A stretch of DNA of 64,000 bases from an uncultured Maribacter sp. (GTDB lineage Bacteria > Bacteroidota > Bacteroidia > Flavobacteriales > Flavobacteriaceae), in NCBI RefSeq assembly GCF_947500405.1, contig NZ_CANMRY010000007.1, positions 124,001 through 188,000 on the forward strand. Reading direction: 5' to 3'. Position numbers and translations under genes: made by a program. This document shows positions 35,325-44,080 of this stretch, piece by piece (within the stretch, counting starts at the first letter, position 1; the number at the start of each line of letters is the position of its first letter). Under the pieces are notes generated by a model. That model worked only from the letters and a program-made list of their open reading frames with translations. It searched no databases and was not told the DNA's origin.

Positions 35325-35969
35325 TTATTCGTCTAAAAGCCCCATTTTAATGGCGTTTTTGGTTAGGCCAGCCAAGTTTTTTACATTTAATTTAGATATT
35401 AAATTTTTTCTATAACTTTCTATAGTATGTTTACTTAGAAATAAAATATCGGCAATTTCTTGAGTGGTATTTTCTTCCGCAATTAATTTTAAAACTTCTT
35501 TTTCTCTTGTTGTAAGTTTAATTTCTTTCGCTTTTTCATTTTTAAACATGGCATCTGTATATGCTCTTTTAATTTCGGGAGAAAAATATTTTTCTCCTTT
35601 AATAATAGATTTTATTGCAGTAAGTAATTCTTCTTTTTCTGCATTTTTTGGAACATAACCATCTGCATTATTGCGTATTAATTTATCTATCATTACGCCA
35701 TCAATATGCATACTAACAATTAGGGTTTTTAGCTTTGGATATTTTTCTTTCACCAATTGGTTAAGAGCAATACCATCCATTTCTGGCATTGTTAAATCTG
35801 TTATTAATAAATCTAAATCGTCTACACCGTTAATATCTAAATATTTAGCAACCTGTGCTCCGTTTTTAGCAGTAAGAGTTACCTTAAATTCTGGTGCATC
35901 TTTAAGAATACTTAAAAGACCATCAATAAACATTTTATGGTCATCTGCAATTATAAGATTATAGTTCAT
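35325..35969 (-). CDS. LuxR-type response regulator of a two-component system
   Basis: 214 aa. Receiver domain with D9/D10, phosphoacceptor D58 (LLITDLTMPEMDG) and the K of VPKNAEK, then a LuxR helix-turn-helix (LTTREKEVLKLIAEENTTQEIADI, ESYRKNLISKL). It overlaps the upstream kinase gene by 11 bp, so the pair is translated together. The promoter of this operon and that of the next gene downstream (lipoprotein) share an inverted repeat; this regulator is the natural candidate to bind it. Confidence 0.93.
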   Translation of the reverse strand: MNYNLIIADDHKMFIDGLLSILKDAPEFKVTLTAKNGAQVAKYLDINGVDDLDLLITDLTMPEMDGIALNQLVKEKYPKLKTLIVSMHIDGVMIDKLIRNNADGYVPKNAEKEELLTAIKSIIKGEKYFSPEIKRAYTDAMFKNEKAKEIKLTTREKEVLKLIAEENTTQEIADILFLSKHTIESYRKNLISKLNVKNLAGLTKNAIKMGLLDE

Positions 35970-37926
35970 GATTGTTAGTATTAGGAATTTCTATAGCTAT
36001 TATGGAGCCTCTTTTTGGTGTAGAATCTATATGTATACTACCCGAAAGCTCTGTTATTCTATTTTTTATATTTTTAAAACCAATTCCTTCTGAAGGTTTT
36101 GTTGTGTTAAACCCTTGTCCGTTATCTTCAAAAAGTAAGGATAATTTATCTTCAATATAATTTAAGTGAATATCAACTTTATCTGCTTTTGCATGTTTTA
36201 AAGTATTAGTCATTAACTCTTGTATTATTTTAAATAATTCGGATTGAATTTTATCAGGAATTGTATTTATTAATTCTTCTGGGTGCGGGTAAAAGCCTAC
36301 CTGTATTTTCCCTGTATTAGTTATAGTTTTGGCATATTCTTCAATTAAAGATGTGAATACATTTTGTCTAAACTTTTTAGGAATTAATGTGTGCGATATG
36401 TCTCTTACTAACTGATATGTTTCATCTAATTGATTTGTAATAGTGTTTAATTCTTTAGGTTTATTATTTATACTAGAAAGCTGTAGTTTTATACCTGCTA
36501 AATTACCCCCAATAGTATCATGTAATTCTTGCGCAATACGTTTGCGTTCCTCATCTTGCCCTTCCATAGTCGCTTTAATGAGATTTAATTCTTGCTCTTG
36601 CTTTAGTGTTGTTACTTTTTGTTGGTTTATTTCTTCTTGTTTTTTTGATAGTAGACTTTGGGTTTGTATTTTTTGGTAATACGTATAAAGTAGTGCAGTT
36701 ACGGGAATTAATATAATTAAGAACCCTATTAAAAAAGCATATTTAATGGTTTTTTGCCTTTCTAACTCTGCCTCTCTTTTAATTTGCCTTTCTTCTAGTT
36801 TAGATATCTCTTTTTCTTTTTCTAAAGTTTCGTACTGTATCTCAAGTTCTTTTATTATTTCGCGTTGTTGCTTGGAGTTTATTTTTCTAATTACTCTAAA
36901 TAACTGTGTAATAGCTGCATAAGCGTTACTATAGTCTTTTTGTTTGGAAAAGATTCTTGCTTGTATTTGTAATAACTCTTTCTGAAACTCTAGGTTTTTA
37001 CTATCTATCGCATTTATATAAGCTGTAGATAAACCTATAAGAGCAACATCATAATGCTCATTTTTGTAATAATATTTTGCCAGTAATAAAGAACCTTCAT
37101 AATAGATAGCGTCTAGATTATTAGCCTTAGCTTTATTTCTTGTATTTTCATATGCATTAAAAGCTTTTTCAAAATTGCCTCTTGCTTCTAAAAGTTTGGC
37201 TATGTCTAACTTAATAGTTAGTTGCATTTCTAAATCGTTTAATGAATTAGCAATCTCTAATCCTTCTTTATAATAGGATTCTGCTTTATCATAGTCTTTT
37301 TTTAATCTAAAGGCTTTTCCTAGTAAAAGAGAATTTCTAATTTCTAACGAAGGAAATTCTGGTGAAAATTCTTTTAAAGATTTGTGAAGTATTTTTATGG
37401 CTTTATCTAGTTTTAATTGGTAAATGTAACTTTTAGATAAGCCCAATTTATTTTTGTAATTATATTCTTTAAAATTAGATTCTTCAGATTCTTGTAAGCC
37501 TTGAATGTGCCATTTTATAGCGTTATCTATAAGACCGTTCATAAGGCTTCCGGTACCTAAGTAGTAATGTGCTTTAGCGTAGTGTCTTAATTTTATATGC
37601 TCTGTTTCATTCCAATTTCCAATTTCTTTTATATATAAGTTTCCATAATGTAAAATGGAATCTGTGTTACTCTTTTTTGTATGATGCTCTATTAATTGTT
37701 CTATAACAGAAAAACGTTGTACGCCATATTCTGTACTTTTTAGTAATTCATAAAAAGGTTGTAAAGATTTTTCAGGACCTCTTTTAGACCAAGAAAAATT
37801 AACCATTTGGTTTTTATTAGCGGTACTATCTTGGCTACTTAAAGTAATAAAAAACAGGTATATACATATGAAAAGCAGTCTTTTTATATATATACGTTTT
37901 CCTATTTTAAGTTTTATATTCCTCAT
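35959..37926 (-). CDS. TPR-containing sensor histidine kinase (HisKA_3/NarL class)
   Basis: 655 aa. N-terminal signal/anchor (about residues 13-33), an extracytoplasmic TPR region (about 95-345), a coiled coil, one membrane helix (about 395-417), then the dimerisation/phosphoacceptor segment ERKRIAQELHD with H469, and an HATPase domain (NTLKHAKADKV, DNGQGFN, GIGFKNI). Sensing is therefore periplasmic through TPR repeats, a Bacteroidetes style. It heads the operon with its regulator. The promoter at 37988-38058 suggests autoregulation. Confidence 0.93.
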   Translation of the reverse strand: MRNIKLKIGKRIYIKRLLFICIYLFFITLSSQDSTANKNQMVNFSWSKRGPEKSLQPFYELLKSTEYGVQRFSVIEQLIEHHTKKSNTDSILHYGNLYIKEIGNWNETEHIKLRHYAKAHYYLGTGSLMNGLIDNAIKWHIQGLQESEESNFKEYNYKNKLGLSKSYIYQLKLDKAIKILHKSLKEFSPEFPSLEIRNSLLLGKAFRLKKDYDKAESYYKEGLEIANSLNDLEMQLTIKLDIAKLLEARGNFEKAFNAYENTRNKAKANNLDAIYYEGSLLLAKYYYKNEHYDVALIGLSTAYINAIDSKNLEFQKELLQIQARIFSKQKDYSNAYAAITQLFRVIRKINSKQQREIIKELEIQYETLEKEKEISKLEERQIKREAELERQKTIKYAFLIGFLIILIPVTALLYTYYQKIQTQSLLSKKQEEINQQKVTTLKQEQELNLIKATMEGQDEERKRIAQELHDTIGGNLAGIKLQLSSINNKPKELNTITNQLDETYQLVRDISHTLIPKKFRQNVFTSLIEEYAKTITNTGKIQVGFYPHPEELINTIPDKIQSELFKIIQELMTNTLKHAKADKVDIHLNYIEDKLSLLFEDNGQGFNTTKPSEGIGFKNIKNRITELSGSIHIDSTPKRGSIIAIEIPNTNNHEL

Positions 37927-37987
37927 TTTTTATTCTATAGACCTTTTTAAGTTTTATTTTCTAAAACAATAAGGTTTTTGGCAATTA

Positions 37988-38058
37988 CAAAATTGAGATA
38001 TTATTTATTTAAAAAATAGGCTTTAAGTAGTAAAAAATATATCCCTGTTTTTAGGGAT
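37988..38058 (-). promoter_or_regulatory. Regulated promoter, site 3 (inverted repeat plus spaced -7)
   Basis: On the minus strand: ATCCCT-AAAAAC-AGGGAT (38058-38041), then ATTTTTTAC, then the -7-like CAATTTTGTA (octamer 37995-37988). Equivalent bases are 47 bp apart, as at sites 1 and 2. The hairpin could also be read as a terminator of ypdA (stop at 38068), but the shared downstream spacing argues for a promoter. The leader to the kinase ATG is about 56 nt. Confidence 0.65.
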
Positions 38059-38067
38059 GTATATTTA

Positions 38068-39027
38068 CTATTTATTTTGTAATATATTGCTTATTATTTG
38101 TTTGGCGTGTATTCTAGAGTTTTCTATAAACCATTTATGTGTTTCCATACCACCGCAAACTACACCAGCAAGATAGACTCCAGTTATATTAGTTTCCATG
38201 GTTTCTGGGTTATATTGCGGTATTTTCTTTTCGTCATTAGATAAGTTTACTCCTAAAAGCTCTAATAACTTAAAGTTGGGTCTGTATCCTGTTAATGCAA
38301 TTACAAAATCATTTTTTAGATATTGTAGTTTTCCATTAGTATTAATTTCTATATCGTTTTCCGTTATTTTAGTAATATTGGTATTATAATAGGTTTTAAT
38401 ACTGCCTTCTTCAATACGGTTAAGTATATCTGGGCGTACCCAATATTTAACCCTAGAACCAATTTCACTTCCTCTAATAATTAAAGTAACCTCTGCACCA
38501 CTACGCCAACATTCTAAAGCAGCATCTACAGAAGAATTACTTGCGCCAATAACGGCAACTTTTTGTCTGGAGTAATAATGAGGTTCTTTATAATAGTGTG
38601 TTACTTTTGGTAGGTTTTCTCCAGGAATATGTAATAAATTAGGAACGTCATAAAAACCTGTAGCAATTACAATTTTACTAGAAGTATAGCTGTTTTTTGT
38701 AGTTTTAATAGAGAAATTTTCTTCTTTTTCTATGTTAAGTACTTCTTCAAATAAATGTATGTTAAGAGAATTACTTGTAACTATTCTTCTATAATATTCT
38801 AATGCTTCGTTCCTTTTTGGTTTTACTTCTGTAGATATAAAAGGAATGTTATCAATTTCTAATCTTTCTGATGAAGAAAAAAATTGCATTTTGGTTGGGT
38901 AATTAAAAATAGAATTAACTACGGGTCCTTTCTCTAGAATAAGATAGGTAAGCCCTTTTTTTTGGGCTTCTAATCCGCAAGCTATCCCTATAGGTCCACC
39001 ACCAATTATGATAACATCAAAATGCAT
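38068..39027 (-). CDS. ypdA: YpdA-family NAD(P)H disulfide reductase (putative bacillithiol disulfide reductase)
   Basis: 319 aa flavoprotein of the pyridine nucleotide-disulfide type. The FAD loop is IIIGGGPIG (about residues 6-14), the NAD(P)H loop is AVIGASNSSVDAAL, and the second FAD motif TNITGVYLAGVV is near the C-terminus. It lacks the CxxC of thioredoxin reductases, as YpdA does. In Firmicutes YpdA reduces bacillithiol disulfide; the same job here is inferred. Its start overlaps the rpe stop (TAATG), so the two are coupled. Confidence 0.85.
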   Translation of the reverse strand: MHFDVIIIGGGPIGIACGLEAQKKGLTYLILEKGPVVNSIFNYPTKMQFFSSSERLEIDNIPFISTEVKPKRNEALEYYRRIVTSNSLNIHLFEEVLNIEKEENFSIKTTKNSYTSSKIVIATGFYDVPNLLHIPGENLPKVTHYYKEPHYYSRQKVAVIGASNSSVDAALECWRSGAEVTLIIRGSEIGSRVKYWVRPDILNRIEEGSIKTYYNTNITKITENDIEINTNGKLQYLKNDFVIALTGYRPNFKLLELLGVNLSNDEKKIPQYNPETMETNITGVYLAGVVCGGMETHKWFIENSRIHAKQIISNILQNK

Positions 39028-39686
39028 TACCCGGCTATATTTTTTAGTTCTTCAATTGTTTGTGTAGGATTTTCGCTTTTAAAAACAAAACTACCAGCAA
39101 CTAATACATCGGCACCAGCATTTGTAAGAGCAGCAGCATTTTTTGATGTAACTCCACCATCAATCTCTATTAAGGTTTTTGCATTCTTTTTAGTGATTAA
39201 TTCTTTTAGTGCTTTTACTTTATTGTATGTGTTTTCTATAAAAGATTGCCCGCCAAAACCAGGATTAACACTCATTAAACAAACTACATCAATATCTTGT
39301 ATAAGATTTTCTAAAAGCGAAACATTTGTATGCGGGTTTAATGCCACTCCGGCTAACATACCTTCTGCTTTAATTGCTTGCAAAGAACGGTGTAAATGTG
39401 TGCAAGCTTCGTAGTGTACGGTTAATACAGCGGCACCTAATTCAGCAAAAGTTTTAATATACCTATCTGGATCCACTATCATTAAATGAACATCTAATGG
39501 TTTTGTTGCGTGTTTTTGAATAGCTTTTAAAACAGGCATGCCATAAGAGATGTTAGGAACAAAAACACCATCCATAACATCTATATGATGCCAATCTGCA
39601 TTACTGTTATTAACCATTTCAACATCTTGTTGTAAGTTGCCAAAATCGGCAGCCAATAGGGATGGGGCAATTTTTGTTTTGCTCAT
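39027..39686 (-). CDS. rpe: Ribulose-phosphate 3-epimerase
   Basis: 219 aa TIM barrel of the pentose phosphate pathway, interconverting ribulose-5-P and xylulose-5-P. Family motifs: APSLLAADFGNL, HIDVMDGVFVPN with the metal-binding His/Asp, LDVHLMI, MSVNPGFGGQSF and the catalytic EIDGGV. It is first in a two-gene unit with ypdA, from the -7 element at 39714-39721. Confidence 0.96.
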   Translation of the reverse strand: MSKTKIAPSLLAADFGNLQQDVEMVNNSNADWHHIDVMDGVFVPNISYGMPVLKAIQKHATKPLDVHLMIVDPDRYIKTFAELGAAVLTVHYEACTHLHRSLQAIKAEGMLAGVALNPHTNVSLLENLIQDIDVVCLMSVNPGFGGQSFIENTYNKVKALKELITKKNAKTLIEIDGGVTSKNAAALTNAGADVLVAGSFVFKSENPTQTIEELKNIAG

Positions 39687-39713
39687 TAGAAAATACCTTT
39701 GTTAGTTTAATAA

Positions 39714-39721
39714 CAAAAATA
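39714..39721 (-). promoter_or_regulatory. -7 element upstream of rpe-ypdA
   Basis: TATTTTTG on the minus strand, exact TAnnTTTG, 27 bp before the rpe ATG. Confidence 0.5.
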
Positions 39722-39762
39722 CGGAAATGTATACTTTTTAGTAGTGTGTTTAAGAATAGTAT

Positions 39763-40215
39763 TTACTGTAAATGCCGTAAACCTTCATAAACTACAATAC
39801 TAACTGCATTGGCAATATTTAAACTTCGTATATGTTCACTATATAATGGTATCTTGTAAAGGTGCTCTTTGTTGCTTTCTAAAATTTGTTTTGATAACCC
39901 TACAGATTCTTTTCCAAAAACAAGAAACATATTTTTTTTAAAAGGAATATTCCAATGTTTTTTTTCTCCATGGCTAGATAAAAAAGCCATTTCTTTATCT
40001 TTATGTTGCAAAAAAAAGTCTTCTACGCTTTCGTAAATAATTACATTTAAGTGCTGCCAATAATCTAAACCTGCGCGTTTAACTCTTTTATCACTGAGTT
40101 CAAAGCCAAATGGTTTTACAAGGTGTAATGTAGATCCTGTTCCTAAACTTAACCTACCAATATTACCCGTATTGTTTGGTATTTCTGGTTCTATAAGAAC
40201 AATATTAAATGCCAT
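39763..40215 (-). CDS. trmL: tRNA (cytidine/uridine-34 2'-O)-methyltransferase
   Basis: 150 aa SPOUT enzyme methylating the wobble base of tRNA-Leu. Motif 1 IEPEIPNNTGNIGR, motif 2 FGKESVGL and motif 3 SLNIANAVSIVVYE are all present, as is the compact TrmL length. It follows the VF530-type gene by 2 bp on the same strand. Confidence 0.93.
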   Translation of the reverse strand: MAFNIVLIEPEIPNNTGNIGRLSLGTGSTLHLVKPFGFELSDKRVKRAGLDYWQHLNVIIYESVEDFFLQHKDKEMAFLSSHGEKKHWNIPFKKNMFLVFGKESVGLSKQILESNKEHLYKIPLYSEHIRSLNIANAVSIVVYEGLRHLQ

Positions 40216-40217
40216 AT

Positions 40218-40436
40218 TTATTTTTTAAGACTATGAAGGTATAATTTTTCTACTTTCTCTCTAGCCCATGGTGTTTTTCTTAAAAATTTTAGGCTAGATT
40301 TTATAGATGGGTTGCTCTTAAAGCAGTTTATATTTATTTGGTTAGCTAATTCTTCCCAACTGTATTTGTTTGTTAGTTCTTCTAGAATGGTTTTGAGTTT
40401 AATGCCGTGTAATGGATTGTTAGGTTGGTTTTCCAT
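40218..40436 (-). CDS. VF530-family (DUF2132) small DNA-binding-like protein
   Basis: 72 aa. The sequence reads [21 protein letters not shown], then [31 protein letters not shown], matching the VF530 family, whose structure suggests DNA binding but whose role is unknown. Two bases separate it from trmL, so it is probably cotranscribed. Confidence 0.88.
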   Translation of the reverse strand: MENQPNNPLHGIKLKTILEELTNKYSWEELANQININCFKSNPSIKSSLKFLRKTPWAREKVEKLYLHSLKK

Positions 40437-40471
40437 GTTGTTATTGATGAAAAAATGTTGGCGTTTTTAAA

Positions 40472-41008
40472 TTACTTATAAGATTGTATTTTATTTAGTA
40501 TTAGTCCGAAATGTTCTTTAATTAGATTTTCTTTCTTTTCTTTTATTGTTAAATCTATATATCCGTCTGTTGCGTAAATTCTTATTTTGGATATTATTTT
40601 TTCAGATAATATAGCTAAATCTTCTAGTGATAAAAAGTACTGAATTACTATTCTTTGATTACAATCTATTTTAGATACTTGCTTTAATTCAACTTTGGTT
40701 TTGTCTTTTAATAATATGATGGATTTTCCATCTGTATTTGTTGCGCAAATAGTTGATCCAATAGTAATATCAAAATTTAGGTTTGTTAAGTATTCTTTAT
40801 TTGTTCTTTCGTGCTTTGTAGAAATAAAAAGGCTTTTCATTAACCCTTCGGCTACATCATCAGACATTTTCCATTTTTTTCCAGATGATGCATTTACTTT
40901 AATGATTCTATTTTCTGTAAACTCATCAATTTTATCAATAGCTAAATGTTGAGCATTTATATAAGTAATTGAGAAAAGAAGGAAGTAAAATAATATTTTT
41001 TTAATCAT
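40472..41008 (-). CDS. Exported protein of unknown function
   Basis: 178 aa with a signal peptide (hydrophobic residues 3-18, then YINAQ). The mature part is charged with beta-rich stretches (ENRIIKVNAS; KTKVELKQVSKIDC), and ends in a Lys/Glu-rich tail. Two cysteines might pair. No family is recognised. It lies 35 bp upstream of the VF530-type gene on the same strand. Confidence 0.65.
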   Translation of the reverse strand: MIKKILFYFLLFSITYINAQHLAIDKIDEFTENRIIKVNASSGKKWKMSDDVAEGLMKSLFISTKHERTNKEYLTNLNFDITIGSTICATNTDGKSIILLKDKTKVELKQVSKIDCNQRIVIQYFLSLEDLAILSEKIISKIRIYATDGYIDLTIKEKKENLIKEHFGLILNKIQSYK

Positions 41009-41105
41009 TTTAAAATACTGACTTTATTTTTTAGTAAAATAAGATGTTTGATGATTGGAAATTAAAATATAAAAGAGATACTTTTAATTATATAAAAATA
41101 CTAAA

Positions 41106-41136
41106 ATTAAAAAACTCCGGTAATCAGCCGGAGTTT
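41106..41136 (-). terminator. Terminator of rpoD
   Basis: AAACTCCGG (41112-41120) pairs with CCGGAGTTT (41128-41136), 7-nt loop; on the minus strand the stem is followed by a T run. It lies 122 bp beyond the rpoD stop. Confidence 0.85.
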
Positions 41137-41150
41137 ATTCATCAATCAAA

Positions 41151-41184
41151 AAACGAACAGTCATGATAAACTGTTGTTACGTTT
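41151..41184 (-). repeat. Imperfect hairpin in the rpoD 3' untranslated region
   Basis: AAACG and AACAGT (41151-41161) pair with ACTGTT (41170-41175) and CGTTT (41180-41184) across a 4-nt bulge. It sits between the rpoD stop and its terminator, so it would be part of the transcript. Role unknown. Confidence 0.5.
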
Positions 41185-41257
41185 CACAAATTACAATTAA
41201 TATGCCAAATTTCCAATATGTTAAAATTTTGCAATATAATTTTAATAAGTGTCTTGT

Positions 41258-42121
41258 TTAACCAAGATACGTTTTTAATATTTTGCTTCTAGATGTATGT
41301 TTTAATCTACGAATAGCTTTTTCTTTAATTTGACGAACTCTTTCTCTTGTAAGGTCAAAAGTTTCACCAATTTCTTCTAAGGTCATAGAATGTTGACCTG
41401 CTAAGCCAAAATATAAACGGATAACATCTGCTTCTCTTGGAGTTAATGTTTCCAAAGCACGTTCTATTTCCGTACGTAATGACTCATGCAACAATTCTTT
41501 ATCTGGATTTGGAGATTCTCCACTACGAAGTACATCATAAAGGTTAGAATCTTCTCCATCGATTAATGGAGCATCCATAGATACATGACGACCAGAATTT
41601 TTAAGAGACTGCTTTACATCATCAACTGTCATGTCTAATTCTTTTGCAATTTCTTCTGGTGAAGGCTGGCGCTCATGCGCTTGCTCTAAAAATGCAAAAG
41701 TTTTATTTATTTTATTTATTGAACCAATTTTGTTCAATGGTAAACGAACAATACGAGATTGTTCTGCTAATGCTTGTAGGATAGATTGACGAATCCACCA
41801 AACTGCATAAGAGATAAATTTGAATCCACGAGTTTCATCAAAACGTTGTGCCGCTTTTATCAATCCTAAGTTTCCTTCATTGATTAAGTCTGGCAGAGTA
41901 AGGCCTTGGTTTTGGTACTGCTTAGCAACCGATACTACGAATCTTAGATTGGCTTTTGTAAGTTTTTCAAGAGCGATCTGGTCGCCTGCCTTGATGCGTT
42001 GTGCCAATTCTACTTCTTCATCTGCAGTAATAAGGTCTACTTTTCCAATTTCTTGTAAGTACTTATCCAAAGATGCGGTTTCCCTATTGGTAACCTGTTT
42101 TGTAATCTTAAGCTGTCTCAT
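41258..42121 (-). CDS. rpoD: Primary sigma factor RpoD (Bacteroidetes type)
   Basis: 287 aa sigma-70, far shorter than E. coli RpoD (613 aa), lacking region 1.1 and the long spacer, as is normal for Bacteroidetes. Region 1.2 ([14 protein letters not shown]), regions 2.1-2.4 ([51 protein letters not shown]), region 3 and region 4.2 ([19 protein letters not shown]) are present. It recognises the -33/-7 (TAnnTTTG) promoters seen throughout the window. It is monocistronic with its own terminator. Confidence 0.95.
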   Translation of the reverse strand: MRQLKITKQVTNRETASLDKYLQEIGKVDLITADEEVELAQRIKAGDQIALEKLTKANLRFVVSVAKQYQNQGLTLPDLINEGNLGLIKAAQRFDETRGFKFISYAVWWIRQSILQALAEQSRIVRLPLNKIGSINKINKTFAFLEQAHERQPSPEEIAKELDMTVDDVKQSLKNSGRHVSMDAPLIDGEDSNLYDVLRSGESPNPDKELLHESLRTEIERALETLTPREADVIRLYFGLAGQHSMTLEEIGETFDLTRERVRQIKEKAIRRLKHTSRSKILKTYLG

Positions 42122-42433
42122 TTAATAAAATTAAGTTCATTTGCATAGACTGCATATACTTATACGTAAAAAAGCTACGAATGTTACAAAAGCATTAAAA
42201 AAAATCCATTTTTTAGTTAAACGGTAAGAAAAAAAGGTTTTTTCTTTGTTTTGCTTCCTATAAATATTAGTCGGTAAAAGTGTATTTAGCTTTCAAAAAA
42301 GGAATAATTAGGGAGATTTTATTTTGTAAAGTAAATAACCTTGAAGCATTAAAATATTAATTATAAAGTAAAATTGCTAGCCTTTAATACCTCATAGAGA
42401 TAAAAAAACTAGCAATTTTATGTTGAAAAAATA
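42122..42433. other. Intergenic region upstream of rpoD and downstream of the glycosyltransferase
   Basis: 312 bp with no ORF. It holds an A/T-rich hairpin (42226-42246, AAGAAAAAA with TTTTTTCTT), poly-A/T stretches close to the rpoD start, and the glycosyltransferase terminator at 42369-42420. No exact TAnnTTTG element was found for rpoD; TGCTTTTG on the minus strand is a weak candidate. Confidence 0.5.
42369..42420 (-). terminator. Terminator-like hairpin after the glycosyltransferase gene
   Basis: Perfect 12-bp stem, TAAAATTGCTAG (42369-42380) with CTAGCAATTTTA (42409-42420), but a long 28-nt loop and a weak T tract on the minus strand. Confidence 0.5.
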
Positions 42434-43804
42434 TTATTTTTTTTCTGGTAATCCTCTTGTTAACCAACCTCTTCTGCTTGCAGTTGCAATAGCATAAGGT
42501 GTAATCCAGAATAATCCAAAAGCATATAAAATACTATAAGAATATGCCCAGAAAGATTCTTTAAAGTCATATTTGTTTGCATAGAATATAACAGGAAAAG
42601 AGGATAGTATAAGTATACTTAATAAGGTAGAGCTTATATAGAGTAATGGGTGTGATAGTATAAAGAATAACATGAATATTAAAAAAGGGTAACTCATAAT
42701 TATTTTTAAAGATTGATTTATAAATAATATTCTAGTTCCAATTTTAGTTTCTTCTCTAAAGTTTTTAAATACATATTTAGACATTTGAATGTTTTCACGA
42801 ACATTACTTCTTCCCCATCTAATAAACATTTTATATAAACCAGTATATTCTTCTGGAACATTAGTATAAGCAACTGCATTTTTTTGAAATAAAACATGAA
42901 ACCCTTGTTTTAATATCATATTTGTCATTGCTCTATCTTCTCCAATATCTGATGGTTGCCCCATAAAAGTTTGGTTAATCCATTCTGGTAAACAAGCAAA
43001 AACCGCAGTACTACGGTAAGCAGCTAAAGCACCAGGGGTACATAATACAGAATTTAAACTACTTTCTGCAGAGCGAACAAATTCAAAACTTAAAACAAAA
43101 CTTACATCTAACATTTTTGGTAATAATGCTTTTGCTTTATTTAACACTCTAATGTTGCCTGCAACGGCTCCACATTTTTCATTATTTACAAATGGGCTAA
43201 CTAAATTTCTAAGAGTTTCTGGTTCTACGATAGAATCACTATCTACGGTAACAAAAACTTCTCCAGTTCCAAGGTTAAACCCACGGTATAATGCATGGCG
43301 TTTCCCTTTGTTTTCTGGTTGTTGGTATATTTCTAAACGGTCTCCTAAGATGTTTTTGGCTTTTTTCATCCATTCCCATGTATCATCTGCGCTACCATCA
43401 TCTATAGAGATAATTTGTAATTTTTGGTCTGGAAAATCACTATTATCTAAACTTATTAAAGTGTCATATACTTGTTTACCTTCATTATAAGCAGGTACTA
43501 TTACCGTACAAGTTGGTAATTCTTCATTAGTTACAGAGGCAACAGGTTTGTATTTAAAATATCTAAATAAAATATATGCAAAATAAACTGCTTTTAGTGC
43601 AAATAACACACCAGCTATTGTCATAAATGTTAGCCCTATGATGGAGCTTGATCTTTCTTTATTAAATTGGTCAAAATCACTTTGAAATACATAAACTAGA
43701 TAAATAGCACCAATCATTAATAAGAATGTACTAGCCAATACTGTAATTCCCCAAGGATCGGTAGTGTTTTTGGATTGTAATGGTAAAGTGTTTTTAGTTT
43801 TCAT
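42434..43804 (-). CDS. Membrane family 2 glycosyltransferase
   Basis: 456 aa, processive-type GT2 resembling poly-GlcNAc/hyaluronan synthases. Two N-terminal membrane helices (about residues 18-40 and 50-72), a cytoplasmic catalytic domain with SIDDGSADDT and VDSDS (metal Asps), a GEDRAMTN acceptor-site motif, and RWGRSN in place of the canonical Q-x-x-RW, then three C-terminal helices. It likely makes an exopolysaccharide; the sugar is unknown. It stands alone, without a partner deacetylase or export gene nearby. Confidence 0.88.
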   Translation of the reverse strand: MKTKNTLPLQSKNTTDPWGITVLASTFLLMIGAIYLVYVFQSDFDQFNKERSSSIIGLTFMTIAGVLFALKAVYFAYILFRYFKYKPVASVTNEELPTCTVIVPAYNEGKQVYDTLISLDNSDFPDQKLQIISIDDGSADDTWEWMKKAKNILGDRLEIYQQPENKGKRHALYRGFNLGTGEVFVTVDSDSIVEPETLRNLVSPFVNNEKCGAVAGNIRVLNKAKALLPKMLDVSFVLSFEFVRSAESSLNSVLCTPGALAAYRSTAVFACLPEWINQTFMGQPSDIGEDRAMTNMILKQGFHVLFQKNAVAYTNVPEEYTGLYKMFIRWGRSNVRENIQMSKYVFKNFREETKIGTRILFINQSLKIIMSYPFLIFMLFFILSHPLLYISSTLLSILILSSFPVIFYANKYDFKESFWAYSYSILYAFGLFWITPYAIATASRRGWLTRGLPEKK

Positions 43805-43875
43805 AAATATTTTTATATATTTTGTTCTACTACTTTTACGAAGACTTTGGTCTTTTAGATTTTTTAATTTTTCGT

Positions 43876-43896
43876 TTTATGAATACTTTATGAATA
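43876..43896. repeat. Two direct repeats 11 bp apart upstream of the glycosyltransferase
   Basis: TTTATGAATA at 43876-43885 and 43887-43896, one helical turn apart, 72-92 bp upstream of the minus-strand start. A 14-bp palindrome, ATTCAATATTGAAT, lies at 43945-43958. Candidate operator; may be chance in A/T-rich DNA. Confidence 0.3.
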
Positions 43897-44019
43897 TTCT
43901 AACATTTGAGTTTTATAATCTAAAAAGTTGTTAAAAAAGAGAGAATTCAATATTGAATAATTAAGGAGTTTTCTTGATATTTTTTGGGCTAAGAACTAGA
44001 TGTTTTTTTGTTGAATTTT

Positions 44020-44058
44020 AAAAAAAAGAAAGCCCAGTTAGTAAACTAACTGAGCTTT
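44020..44058 (-). terminator. Terminator of pnp
   Basis: CAGTTAG (44035-44041) pairs with CTAACTG (44046-44052), extended by AAAGC/GCTTT after one mismatch; a T run follows on the minus strand. Confidence 0.75.
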
Positions 44059-44080
44059 TATAATTTAAGAAAATTAAGAA

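Noticed and set aside
38041..38058. Hairpin read purely as the ypdA terminator
   Set aside because: Possible, but two further copies share the same downstream spacing to a -7-like element, and one of them follows no gene on its strand, so a promoter element is the better reading.
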